Source: Mucilaginibacter sp. cycad4
GTDB lineage: Bacteria > Bacteroidota > Bacteroidia > Sphingobacteriales > Sphingobacteriaceae
Assembly: GCF_034263275.1 (NCBI RefSeq)
Contig: NZ_CP139559.1
Span: 3,658,001-3,722,000, forward strand
Direction of reading: 5' to 3'
DNA: 64,000 bases
Shown here: piece by piece, positions 26,120 through 34,969 of the stretch
How the letters are laid out: every line of letters starts with the position of its first letter
Numbering within the stretch: the first letter of the stretch is position 1
Notes under the pieces: model-generated
What the model saw: the letters and a program-made list of their open reading frames with translations, nothing else
Told to the model about the DNA's origin: nothing
The model's database searches: none
Translations under genes and position numbers: made by a program

Positions 26120-26697
26120 TGTTTCTTTATAGTTTCTTTTCGTACACGGCTTAAAGTTTCAGGTGTAATACCTAAGTAAGATGCGATCATTGCCTGTGGC
26201 ACTTTCAACAACAGATCGGGATATCTCTGTACAAAATCAAGGTATTTTTGTTCAGCTGTAAAAGCAATAGCCGAATGGATACGGTTTTGGCTGGTAATGA
26301 AACTTTTGTTCAGGATGGCGTTCACCATATCATTAAAGGCAGGTATTTCACTGCAAAGTTTATCGAAATTGCTTTTGGTGATCAGCACCAGTTCGGTATC
26401 TTCAATAGCATCGATGTTATTTTTGCTCGGTTCACCTGTAAGCAGGCTGGCACGATCACCGGTCCACCAGTTTTCTTTGGCAAAGCTTACTATGTTTTCG
26501 CGGCCATTTTCATCAACACTGTAAAAACGTACAAGGCCTTTGGTTATAAAAGCGTTATACTTCCAAACATCGCCTTCCTGCAACAGGTATTGCTTTTTAC
26601 GGAGCCTTTTGTAAATACAAACCGCTTCAATTTTAGCATAGTCGGCTTCGGCGAGTGTTGTTTTCTGGCTGATGTACTCTTTAAATAGCTCAAACAT
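26116..26697 (-). CDS. Crp/Fnr family transcriptional regulator
   Basis: 193 residues. The N-terminal cyclic-nucleotide-binding-like domain (about 1-120) has QEGDVWKYNAFITKGLVRFY and lacks the full cAMP-binding arginine/glutamate pattern. The C-terminal helix-turn-helix (about 160-190) is MIASYLGITPETLSRVRKE. No Fnr-type cysteine cluster is present, so it probably does not bind an iron-sulfur cluster. A perfect 16-bp hairpin ends 2 nt before its start codon. The SDR gene lies just upstream on the same strand. Confidence 0.92.
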   Translation of the reverse strand: MFELFKEYISQKTTLAEADYAKIEAVCIYKRLRKKQYLLQEGDVWKYNAFITKGLVRFYSVDENGRENIVSFAKENWWTGDRASLLTGEPSKNNIDAIEDTELVLITKSNFDKLCSEIPAFNDMVNAILNKSFITSQNRIHSAIAFTAEQKYLDFVQRYPDLLLKVPQAMIASYLGITPETLSRVRKETIKKH

Positions 26698-26699
26698 AT

Positions 26700-26738
26700 A
26701 AGCGCAAATATCCCCTTTATCCGGGGATATTTGCGCTT
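26700..26738 (-). promoter_or_regulatory. Perfect 16-bp hairpin abutting the Crp/Fnr start codon
   Basis: AAGCGCAAATATCCCC (26700-26715) and GGGGATATTTGCGCTT (26723-26738) with a 7-nt loop. On the minus strand it begins 27 nt after the SDR stop and ends 2 nt before the Crp/Fnr ATG. It could terminate the SDR transcript or control translation of the regulator by folding the leader. Confidence 0.75.
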
Positions 26739-26764
26739 GTTCGGGGTCATATTTTATAATTAGG

Positions 26765-27622
26765 TTATGCGGTATATTTGCTTAACCATTTGGTTTTGAT
26801 TGCGGCGCGGGCATCAATAAATTCCTGGTCGGTACCTTGCGCAACAGCATCAAGCGGGTAACGCAGCGGTCGGGTGCCTTTTTCCATTTCAACCAGCCTC
26901 AATATACCATCGGCAATCGTTTGCGGGTCCATGTTGAACTCGGCCATTTTGCTGAAAAGCGCAGTGCCCATAGCGTTAAATTGCTGTGCTGAGGCTTCAC
27001 CGTATTCGGTAACAACTTCCTGTTTATCGGCGTGGATACCTGCTTTGCTGCCGTTATTCATTTCGGTTGGATAAACACCGGGTTGAATGCTCACGTTTTC
27101 AATATTATAGGCAGCAAGTTCATCCTGTAAACCTTCGGTAATGCTTTCTACGCCGAATTTTGAGGCAAGATAAGGGATCATGAACGGCAAGGTATGGCCA
27201 CTTGCACCCGATGTAATATTGATGATAAGGCCATTTTTAGCTTTACGCATCCCAGGCAGAACCGCAAAGATAGTGCGCAACGTTCCGTAAAAATTCACTT
27301 CAAACATCTGCCTGATCTGATCGAGTGAATAAGCTTCCAGCACGCCAAAGCCTGAAACTGCCGCATTGTTCACCAATACATCAATATGGCCGTATTTGGT
27401 TAATGTATATTCAAAAGCTGCTTTAACTGAAGCATCGTCAGTAATATCTACCTCAACTACTTCAACATTTGGCAGGGCCGAAAGCTCTTTAGCTACAGCT
27501 TTGTTTTTACCATTTATACCGCGCATACCTGCTATTACGGTATGGCCTGCATTTGCAAGGGTTATGGTGGTTAACTTACCAAAGCCAGTGCTTGTTCCGG
27601 TTATAAAAATTGTTTTTGACAT
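26765..27622 (-). CDS. Short-chain dehydrogenase/reductase
   Basis: NAD(P)-dependent oxidoreductase of the classical SDR type, 285 residues. I place the start at 27622 (MSKTIFITGTSTGFGK); an in-frame ATG at 27742 adds 40 residues of non-conserved sequence encoded by a REP copy. The Rossmann motif is TGTSTGFGK, the NNAAVSG motif follows, and the catalytic residues are Ser in TSGASG and Tyr/Lys in PYLASK. Substrate unknown. It lies upstream of the Crp/Fnr gene on the same strand. Confidence 0.93.
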   Translation of the reverse strand: MSKTIFITGTSTGFGKLTTITLANAGHTVIAGMRGINGKNKAVAKELSALPNVEVVEVDITDDASVKAAFEYTLTKYGHIDVLVNNAAVSGFGVLEAYSLDQIRQMFEVNFYGTLRTIFAVLPGMRKAKNGLIINITSGASGHTLPFMIPYLASKFGVESITEGLQDELAAYNIENVSIQPGVYPTEMNNGSKAGIHADKQEVVTEYGEASAQQFNAMGTALFSKMAEFNMDPQTIADGILRLVEMEKGTRPLRYPLDAVAQGTDQEFIDARAAIKTKWLSKYTA

Positions 27623-27736
27623 TTTGTATCGTTCTTTTGTTGATACAAATCTACCGCAGCGCAATAACCTGTACATTGATATTTGATAAGAAGGAAATTG
27701 ATATTTATCAAGAAAACCGGGATTTTGTAACGGTAT

Positions 27737-27830
27737 CGTCATTGCGAGGCACGAAGCAATCGCGAACTGTACAAGGTCACCAGCTTAGCCGCTCTGCAAA
27801 TCGGGGATTGCTTCGTACCTCGCAATGACG
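27737..27830. repeat. REP-1 hairpin (intact copy)
   Basis: CGTCATTGCGAGGCACGAAG plus CAATC at the left and GATTGCTTCGTACCTCGCAA plus TGACG at the right, with a loop of 46 bp. A further right-arm half copy follows at 27842-27866 (GATTGCTTTGTATCTTATAA with TGACG). Confidence 0.88.
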
Positions 27831-27921
27831 GGTGGTGAATGAGATTGCTTTGTATCTTATAATGACGTGATTGTAAGTTATTAATTATTAAAAGTGTTTT
27901 TTGGAGTGATTTTATAAATAT

Positions 27922-28054
27922 GGGCGTTCCCGTTAGCTAAAGACAGTACCTATCCGCTCATACTGCACAAGGCATTATCCGTCGGCCGACGGACGGTATC
28001 CGCTCCTATCACTAACGTGGGCCCACGCGCCATCACTTAAATGTATTTTATACG
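27922..28054. repeat. Module C repeat, copy 1 (about 130 bp)
   Basis: Contains CGTTCCCGTTAGCTAAAG, CCGCTCATACTGCAC, an internal palindrome CCGTCGGCCGACGG, CGGTATCCGCTCCTATCACT and CCATCACTTAAATGTATTTT. It aligns along its length with 49856-49983 and partly with 51546-51603, and like the second copy it follows a REP-1 hairpin. Confidence 0.8.
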
Positions 28055-28084
28055 TTTTGCTAAACAACTACTTACAAAAGCCTC

Positions 28085-29134
28085 TTACTTCGTTCCCGAA
28101 GGCACAGCCAAAGGTTGTCCATCTTTTAACGGCACACCAAAATTGGGTGTACCATCTTTATTCCAGGTAAATTTTTGCGCGCGCGGCGAACGTTTATTAC
28201 CACAGCCTTCGTTTGGGTTTGAGTTGGCATGGTACAGGATCCAGTCTTCCCGGCCATCAGGCGATTTGAAGAATGAGTTATGGCCCGGCGCATAAACACT
28301 ATTTTCCGGCGATTGCTTAAACACCGGCTGCTCCGTTTTTATCCATGACGCAGGGTTTAACAAATCGCTGTTTTTAGAAGCCGTAAGCATACCCAAAGCA
28401 TAAAAATCTGTCCAGCAGCCGCTGGCAGAATAGATCAGGAACAGCTTTTTGCCACGCTTTAAGATCTCCGGACCTTCATTTACACTCACATGTGCCGGGT
28501 TGCCGGCATCATGCAAATCGCCGTTGGTTTCCCACTGATAAGCCGGACTTGATATTTTTACGCGTTCGCTGCCAATAGTTAAGGCATCTTTCATTTTGGC
28601 TATGTAAATGTTCTGCTGCCCGTTATGGTCTCCCTCCCAACCCGACCAGATCATATACCAGCTTCCGCTATTTTCAAATACTGAAGCATCAATAGCCCAT
28701 TTATCGGTACTATCACTAATCTTTCCTTTAAACTCCCACGAACCTTCGGTAGGGTCGGTGGAGCTATTTTGCAGTACGTAAATGCGGTGATTATTGTTAT
28801 CGCCATTATCGGCAGCAAAATATATATACCATTTGCCTTTTATAAAATGCAGTTCGGGTGCCCACAAATCTTTGGAATAAGCCGTACCGGCGGGCGGTGC
28901 CCAAACAGCTTTCTTAGGTGCAGTACCCAGCTTAGTAATATCTTTTGTTTTCCAGATAACAATATTGCCCCCTGTTGAATTGGTATAGTAGTAAAACCCA
29001 TCTTTACAGATCACCCAGGGATCGGCGCCTGATGGCAGCAACGGATTAGTAAAAGTATTATCGCCGGTGCTTTGTGCAATGGCAGCTTTAGAAAATAAGA
29101 GCAGCAGCAAACAGGCATTAAACAATCTTTTCAT
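28085..29134 (-). CDS. Secreted GH43 family glycoside hydrolase
   Basis: Probably an arabinan- or xylan-acting hydrolase. Signal peptide at about 1-20 (ending AIAQ). The five-bladed propeller fold is shown by PLLPSGADPWVICKDGFYYY (catalytic base Asp), DKWAIDASVFE (pKa-setting Asp) and VNEGPEILKRG (acid Glu), in the right order. 349 residues, a single-domain GH43. The LacI-type regulator lies just upstream, and a palindromic operator candidate lies between them, so the gene is probably controlled by it. The exact substrate is unknown. Confidence 0.92.
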   Translation of the reverse strand: MKRLFNACLLLLLFSKAAIAQSTGDNTFTNPLLPSGADPWVICKDGFYYYTNSTGGNIVIWKTKDITKLGTAPKKAVWAPPAGTAYSKDLWAPELHFIKGKWYIYFAADNGDNNNHRIYVLQNSSTDPTEGSWEFKGKISDSTDKWAIDASVFENSGSWYMIWSGWEGDHNGQQNIYIAKMKDALTIGSERVKISSPAYQWETNGDLHDAGNPAHVSVNEGPEILKRGKKLFLIYSASGCWTDFYALGMLTASKNSDLLNPASWIKTEQPVFKQSPENSVYAPGHNSFFKSPDGREDWILYHANSNPNEGCGNKRSPRAQKFTWNKDGTPNFGVPLKDGQPLAVPSGTK

Positions 29135-29176
29135 AGGCTGAAAGGTTTTAGCTGGGTTTATAATGCGCTAAAAGTC

Positions 29177-29192
29177 TGCAAAAGATTTTACA
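29177..29192. promoter_or_regulatory. Candidate LacI-family operator before GH43
   Basis: TGCAAAAGATTTTACA has near-perfect dyad symmetry (TGYAAAA and TTTTRCA). It lies 43 bp upstream of the GH43 start codon and between that gene and the LacI-type regulator gene; LacI-family sites have this length and TG...CA borders. Confidence 0.5.
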
Positions 29193-29243
29193 AAAGCAAC
29201 AAATGTTAAGAATACATTTATTACCAAAAATGGTCGGGTTATA

Positions 29244-30281
29244 TTATGCTTTTACCGGTTGAGAGGAACTGCGGATAAAAACCTGGGTTGGCAATACAGT
29301 GGTTTCAAACTCGGTAACAGGCCGCTTGCTTTCAATTATACTGATCAACATTTCAGTTGCTTTTTTTCCCATTTCAAAACCGGGCTGGTAAACAGCACTC
29401 AACGGTGGGTTTAAAACTTCGGCTAATTGGGTGTTGGTGAAGCCGAGCAAAGCGATATCAGCAGGGATCCGGAAACCTAATTTATGCAGAAGGGATAAGG
29501 TGGTAGTGGTGATCCTGTCAGATGCTGTAAAAATAGCATCGGGCTTGTCATCGGCATAAAGTAACTCGCTTAATGCCTTTTCTATCTCGGCAAGGTCTTT
29601 ACCACCATGCGGACAGTATTTGATCAGCTTTTCATCAGGTTGTATGCCATGTTTCTCAAGTGCCTGTTTATATCCCCGGAGCCGTTCGGCGGTGATGGAT
29701 ACGTTTACCGAACTGGTAATATGAGCTATTTTACGGTAGCCGGCCTCAATTAATTGGGTTGTAGCATTATATGCCCCGGCAAAATTATCGGCCACTACTT
29801 TATGCGTATCAATTTCATCGCTTACCCTATCAAAAAAAACAATCGGCAAACCTTTTTCATGCAGGTTTTTCAGGTGATCAATATTTTGGGTTTCGGTTGA
29901 TAGAGAGATCAGCAAACCATCAATGGAGCGGAAAGTCAGGTGACGTACGTTTTGTATTTCCAGCTCGTACGACTCATGGGTTTGCGTAATGAACACATTA
30001 TATCCCTTACTATGTGCTACAGATTCGATACCGTTAATTACCTGCGAAAAAAACTGGTTCTCGATGGTGGAAACCACAATGCCGATGGATTTGCTGTTGC
30101 CCCGTTTAAGGCTTTGGGCATTAAGGTTGGGCTGATAGTTGAGTCTTTTAGCACACTCCAATACAAGCGCCTTGGTTTTTTCACCAATTTCATGACTGTC
30201 TTTAAGGGCCTTGGAAACCGCTGAGGGTGAGATTCCTAACTCTTTAGCAATATCCTTTATGGTAACTCCGCCAAAATTCAT
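29244..30281 (-). CDS. LacI family transcriptional regulator
   Basis: 345 residues. The N-terminal LacI helix-turn-helix is TIKDIAKELGISPSAVSKAL (about 6-25), with the hinge helix LNAQSLKRGNS. A periplasmic-binding-protein-like effector domain (about 60-340) follows, with VIVFFDRVSDEID-type and AIFTASDRITTTT motifs. It is in the same orientation as the GH43 gene 109 bp downstream, which it likely controls in response to a sugar. Confidence 0.94.
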   Translation of the reverse strand: MNFGGVTIKDIAKELGISPSAVSKALKDSHEIGEKTKALVLECAKRLNYQPNLNAQSLKRGNSKSIGIVVSTIENQFFSQVINGIESVAHSKGYNVFITQTHESYELEIQNVRHLTFRSIDGLLISLSTETQNIDHLKNLHEKGLPIVFFDRVSDEIDTHKVVADNFAGAYNATTQLIEAGYRKIAHITSSVNVSITAERLRGYKQALEKHGIQPDEKLIKYCPHGGKDLAEIEKALSELLYADDKPDAIFTASDRITTTTLSLLHKLGFRIPADIALLGFTNTQLAEVLNPPLSAVYQPGFEMGKKATEMLISIIESKRPVTEFETTVLPTQVFIRSSSQPVKA

Positions 30282-30478
30282 TTCATCCCCTTGCTTATGA
30301 TCCTAAAATTAACAATCCAATTGTATACAGGAAAGTAAACATAAGAAAAATAAGTCCTACACAACACAAAGATGTATTACACCATGTAACATTATGCTGA
30401 CAGCCATGAAATTAAATTCATATATCTGCTATTTACTTCCCTCCCGGCGCGGGTGCATTGAGTGCCCTGTCCCAATCT

Positions 30479-31603
30479 CTAATTTTTTAAAAGCCCATCT
30501 ATCTTCGTATTCCATTCTTGTTGGTAATATTGGTTTGTGCCATGACTGGTTTCATTATCGTACTGCTCTTGTAACTGGTTCATTTCACGGTACGAGTCAA
30601 GGTATTGTACATTAATATAACCGTCATAGTTATCAGCCGGAAGTTTCATATCCATAAGGGCCTGCTTAAAATGCCGGGCTACTATCGCTACTATATCAAA
30701 ATGCCGCTGTTCATGATTTAGCGCGTAACTGTTACGGCCTTCCTGTTTTACCCAGGCGGCACTTTTAGGCAAAAACACACGCATGCTTATTCTCACCACA
30801 ACTACCGACTTCACTACCTCCACCTTTTCGGTGTAACCGAAACTTGGCAGTACTTCGGCAACATATTTTCCGCTGCGGGGTTTTTCCTGGAAATCATTCC
30901 AGGTTAAGGGCCGATTTGCCGAATAGTAGATGGTATCGCCTTCCGGCTGCTCCGAATAATCGGTAAAGATTAACTTTACTCCCTTAGCCAGTTTGATGTT
31001 AGTGTCCACTTCACGGTTCATCCATCTATTAAAATACACCAGGCCGGCTTCAAGGGCCCGGCTCACCAGTATCCCGGTATCATACTGTTGCCCCGTGCTG
31101 CGATAGTACGTTGAGGCAGCCGGGTAGTCAATCAAATGCACATTACCTTCATCTCTTTTCAATTCAAACCATAACTGTATTTCCAGCCGGCCTTCTACCC
31201 TGCCGTCGGCCATCGCCGTTTCAGTAAGCTTTAACTTTTTGATGCGGATAGCCACCGGGCGTAATGTCTTATTAACAGGGATAGCATAATCAGCAAATTG
31301 CTTAACTGCAGTTGCTGTCCCCCCCTGTAAATCAACTTTATACTTTACTGCCGGCAAATTACCGGGGGCCGGCAATAACCAGGCAACAGCGCTCCGGTCT
31401 GGCCGTTCATCAACAACATTTGCAATATAAAATTCGTTCGATTTTTCATTTAACGGCCTGTTTGTTAAAACAATTTCGGCATTTGTTTTTTGTGCTTTTG
31501 AATTTAACGGACAAAACACCAACATGTACAAAATCACCCGCAGCCACAATCTCCCTCTGTTAAGAACGCTATGCATAATTGGTAAAAATAATGGATGGGG
31601 CAC
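30479..31603 (-). CDS. DUF922 secreted zinc-dependent protease-like protein
   Basis: 374 residues. A hydrophobic start (LWLRVILYMLVFCPLNSKAQ) is a likely signal peptide. The C-terminal half is a DUF922 domain: SANRPLTWNDFQEKP (about 232), then the metal motif LNHEQRHFDI, an HExxH with a following Phe-Asp. DUF922 proteins are predicted zinc peptidases; activity is inferred. The N-terminal part (about 40-220) looks beta-rich and has no family I recognise. Confidence 0.85.
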   Translation of the reverse strand: MPHPLFLPIMHSVLNRGRLWLRVILYMLVFCPLNSKAQKTNAEIVLTNRPLNEKSNEFYIANVVDERPDRSAVAWLLPAPGNLPAVKYKVDLQGGTATAVKQFADYAIPVNKTLRPVAIRIKKLKLTETAMADGRVEGRLEIQLWFELKRDEGNVHLIDYPAASTYYRSTGQQYDTGILVSRALEAGLVYFNRWMNREVDTNIKLAKGVKLIFTDYSEQPEGDTIYYSANRPLTWNDFQEKPRSGKYVAEVLPSFGYTEKVEVVKSVVVVRISMRVFLPKSAAWVKQEGRNSYALNHEQRHFDIVAIVARHFKQALMDMKLPADNYDGYINVQYLDSYREMNQLQEQYDNETSHGTNQYYQQEWNTKIDGLLKN

Positions 31604-31838
31604 ATTGCCCCCTGGGTATTATAATGCTCAAAATACAAATAAATTGCACTGTTTAGCGTGTAATTATTACTTTTGATTGTCCATAGCCGGTACCACGGCA
31701 GTACTCAACAATTTTAAAGTTTTCCACATGGATATTATCTTAAGTATTACCTTCGTTAAAAGAAGTGTTATCCACAATTGTTAATTTCTAATGTGAAAAG
31801 CCTCTTTTTGGTTTAGCTATTTTCGCACTATCGTTAGT

Positions 31839-34800
31839 ATGCGCTTTATGATCAAAACAAGATACATCACCCTGCTCATTCCCGTATTTTTATTTTCAGC
31901 TGCACGAGCCCAGCAAAACCCTTCTACTCAAATCTACCGCACATATCACGCGGCTATTGATTTGATGGACAAAGGAAAATTTGCTTCGGCGGCCGAACAA
32001 TTCCGCCTGGTTGAAGCTTACAAAATTAAAACAAGCACACAGCCGCAGTTTGAAACCGAGCTATCACTCACTAAAGAAAACTGCCAGTATTATGAAGCAT
32101 TCTGCGCCCTTAACCTGGGTAATGATGATGCCGAAAGCATGTTTCTCCGTTTTATAAAAGAACACCCCGAAAACCCGCTTACCAAACAGGCTTTTTTCCA
32201 GATCGGCAAATCGTATTTTAAGCAAGGTAAATATGAAGACGCCATCCGCTGGTTTAACAAAGTTGAGGCAGGTGAGCTTAACGGGCATGACAATACCGAG
32301 TATAAATTCCGTAAAGGTTATGCCTACTTTTCGTTAAAGGATTACAAAAATGCCCAGCTGCTTTTTGGCGAGGTTAAAAATAAACGTTCGGAGTTTACCG
32401 AGGATGCTACTTATTACTTTGCGTATATAGCCTACTTAAACAAGGACTATCACCTTGCACTGGTAAACTTTGAAAAGCTTAAAAATTCGAAGAAATACGA
32501 AAACAGCTATCCTTACTACATCTCGGCAGTTTACTTTTTAGATAAGCGCTATGATGATGTGATCAATTACGCCGTGCCTATTGTAAACAGCACCCATCAG
32601 CAAAACGAAACTGAAATGCTGCGCATCATCGCCGCATCATATTTTGCCAAAGCCGATTATGACAACGCGGTTAAATACTACGGCCGTTTTGAAGACCGCG
32701 ACCAGGGCCGTACCCAAAACACGCAGGACAGCTACCAGATGGGTTATACCTATTATAAGGTAGGCAACTACGCCAAAGCTGCCAGCGAACTGGAAAAATT
32801 GGTTGAGCAACATGATGTTTACAGCCAAAGCGGTAACTATACCCTGGGCGATGTGTTCCTGAAAATGAACAACAAACAAAGCGCCCGTAATGCGTTCCTC
32901 AACGCCTCCAAGCTTGATTATGATAAGCAATTACAGGAAGATGCTCTTTACGAGTACGCCAAACTATCATACGAGCTTGACTTTAACCTGCAGGCTTTAG
33001 GGGCTACAAGGTTATACTTAGCTAACTATCCGCGCTCGAAACGTATTGATGAAGTGAAGGTATTGTTAGGCGAGGAATTACTGAACTCACGCAGCTATAA
33101 AGAAGCGGTTGAGATCCTGGAGCCAATCCCCAACAAAACCCAGAGTGCCCGTTTGGCTTATCAAAAAGTTACTTATTACCGCGGTTTGGAGTTTTATAAT
33201 GAGCGTGCTTTTGAAAACGCCATCGGCATTTTTCTGCGCTCGCTAAAAGATCCGGTTGATAGTAAAACCGAAGCTTTAACCACCTATTGGATGGCAGAGG
33301 CCATGTTCGAGGTTCGTAAATATGGTGAATCGGTAGAGAATTTTGAAAAGTTCCTGGGCATGCCTGAGGCTAAGGAAACCGATGTAGCGAACTATGCCAA
33401 CTATGCATTAGCTTATGCAGCCTTTGGCGATGAGCAGTATAAAAAAGCCGCCACTTACTTTGAGAAGTTTTTACAGGGAGATGTAAAAGACGTAAATACC
33501 CAAAACGATGCAATAACCCGCCTGGCCGACAGCTATTTTGTACTGAAAAGCTATGGTAGTGCCATGACCTATTATAACCGCATTATAGCCATGCACAATC
33601 AGGGCGAAGATTATGCCTTGTTTCAACGTGGTATGATCCAGGGCTTACAGGGTTCGTTAGATACCAAGATCAGTACCCTGAATGATGTGCTGAACAAGTT
33701 CCCTAACTCTGATTACGCCGATGATGCATCTTTTGAGATAGCTTATACCTATTTCCTGAAAACAGACGGCGATAAAGCTAAAAGCGATCTGAATGCGATG
33801 ATCCAGAAATATCCACGCAGCAGCTACGTACCGCGCGCGCTGGTTACCATTGGTTTGATTGATTACAATGCAGGCAATGATGACCTTGCTGTTGAGTCAT
33901 TTAAAAAAGTGGTGCAGGATTATTCATCAACCGATGAGGCCAAACAGGCTTTAAAACAGATCGAGAAAATTTATACCGATAAAGGTGATGCCCAAACATT
34001 CATTAACTATGCGGGTACTACACCTATCGGTAACTATACCACCTCCGACCAGGAAAGCATCATGATAACCGCTGCCAACAACCTTTACCTTAAAGGCGAC
34101 TGGCAGGGCACTGTAAGCGCAGTGAACGCTTATTTTGATAAGTTCCCGGGCAAGCAGATCTACGAAAAACAAGCCCGCTTTATCCGTGCACAGGGATTGG
34201 CTAATTTAGGTCGTACAGAAGAAGCTGTTGTTGATTACAATGTGATCCTGAACGACTGGACCAGCGCCTACAGCGAAAAAGCATTGATAAGCATGGCTAA
34301 ATTATACATGCAGCAAAAGAAATATAACGAAGCTGTAGTGTTCCTGAAAAGGCTCGAAACCAACTCAGAATATAAAGCTGATTATACCTTCGCTATCACT
34401 AACCTGATGTACTGTTATTCGGAGATGCAAATGACCGACGACGCCATCAAGTACGCCGAACTGGTTAAAACCAATGATAAAACATCGCAGGAAGACAAGT
34501 TTAAAACCGGCTTGTACGAGGGCAAGGCTTATCTTTCAACCGGTGATACTACCCTGGCCATTAAACAGTTCACCTATACTGCAACTAATACCAAAACCGT
34601 TGCCGCTGCTGAAGCCCGTTATAATCTTGCACTTATTGAGTATGAAAAAGGCCGTTATAAAACATCACAAAAAATGTGTTTTGACCTGGCCAAGGAAATG
34701 CCAAACTATGATTACTGGGTAGCCAAAACATACATTTTGTTATCTGATACCTATGTAGGCTTGAAAGATACCTTCCAGGCAAAAGCAACCCTGCAAAGTA

Positions 34801-34940
34801 TCATTGATAACTATAAAGCCGATGACGACATATTACCTACTGCTAAAGAGAAGCTGGATAAACTGAGCGGCCGTAAAACCAAAGCCCCTGCCGCAGGCAC
34901 CAAAGAAACTGCCCAGCCCGATACAACTAACAAACAGTAA
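31839..34940 (+). CDS. Tetratricopeptide-repeat protein of the envelope block
   Basis: 1033 residues. The signal peptide ends near ARAQQ (start MRFMIKTRYI; an ATG three codons later is also possible). The rest is a long array of TPR and Sel1-like helix pairs, e.g. KQAFFQIGKSYFKQGKYEDA and DDASFEIAYTYFLKTDGDKA, with a charged A/T/K tail (KTKAPAAGTKETAQ). Large TPR proteins precede the barrel and TonB/ExbBD genes in this block in other Bacteroidota, so a periplasmic scaffolding role is likely, but function is not established. Confidence 0.87.
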   Translation: MRFMIKTRYITLLIPVFLFSAARAQQNPSTQIYRTYHAAIDLMDKGKFASAAEQFRLVEAYKIKTSTQPQFETELSLTKENCQYYEAFCALNLGNDDAESMFLRFIKEHPENPLTKQAFFQIGKSYFKQGKYEDAIRWFNKVEAGELNGHDNTEYKFRKGYAYFSLKDYKNAQLLFGEVKNKRSEFTEDATYYFAYIAYLNKDYHLALVNFEKLKNSKKYENSYPYYISAVYFLDKRYDDVINYAVPIVNSTHQQNETEMLRIIAASYFAKADYDNAVKYYGRFEDRDQGRTQNTQDSYQMGYTYYKVGNYAKAASELEKLVEQHDVYSQSGNYTLGDVFLKMNNKQSARNAFLNASKLDYDKQLQEDALYEYAKLSYELDFNLQALGATRLYLANYPRSKRIDEVKVLLGEELLNSRSYKEAVEILEPIPNKTQSARLAYQKVTYYRGLEFYNERAFENAIGIFLRSLKDPVDSKTEALTTYWMAEAMFEVRKYGESVENFEKFLGMPEAKETDVANYANYALAYAAFGDEQYKKAATYFEKFLQGDVKDVNTQNDAITRLADSYFVLKSYGSAMTYYNRIIAMHNQGEDYALFQRGMIQGLQGSLDTKISTLNDVLNKFPNSDYADDASFEIAYTYFLKTDGDKAKSDLNAMIQKYPRSSYVPRALVTIGLIDYNAGNDDLAVESFKKVVQDYSSTDEAKQALKQIEKIYTDKGDAQTFINYAGTTPIGNYTTSDQESIMITAANNLYLKGDWQGTVSAVNAYFDKFPGKQIYEKQARFIRAQGLANLGRTEEAVVDYNVILNDWTSAYSEKALISMAKLYMQQKKYNEAVVFLKRLETNSEYKADYTFAITNLMYCYSEMQMTDDAIKYAELVKTNDKTSQEDKFKTGLYEGKAYLSTGDTTLAIKQFTYTATNTKTVAAAEARYNLALIEYEKGRYKTSQKMCFDLAKEMPNYDYWVAKTYILLSDTYVGLKDTFQAKATLQSIIDNYKADDDILPTAKEKLDKLSGRKTKAPAAGTKETAQPDTTNKQ

Positions 34941-34969
34941 CAAAGAGTAATATAAAAAAAAGACAAGCA

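Noticed and set aside
27623..27742. 40-residue N-terminal extension of the SDR gene
   Set aside because: Encoded partly by a REP-1 copy; the conserved SDR start MSKTIFITGTSTGFGK begins at 27622.
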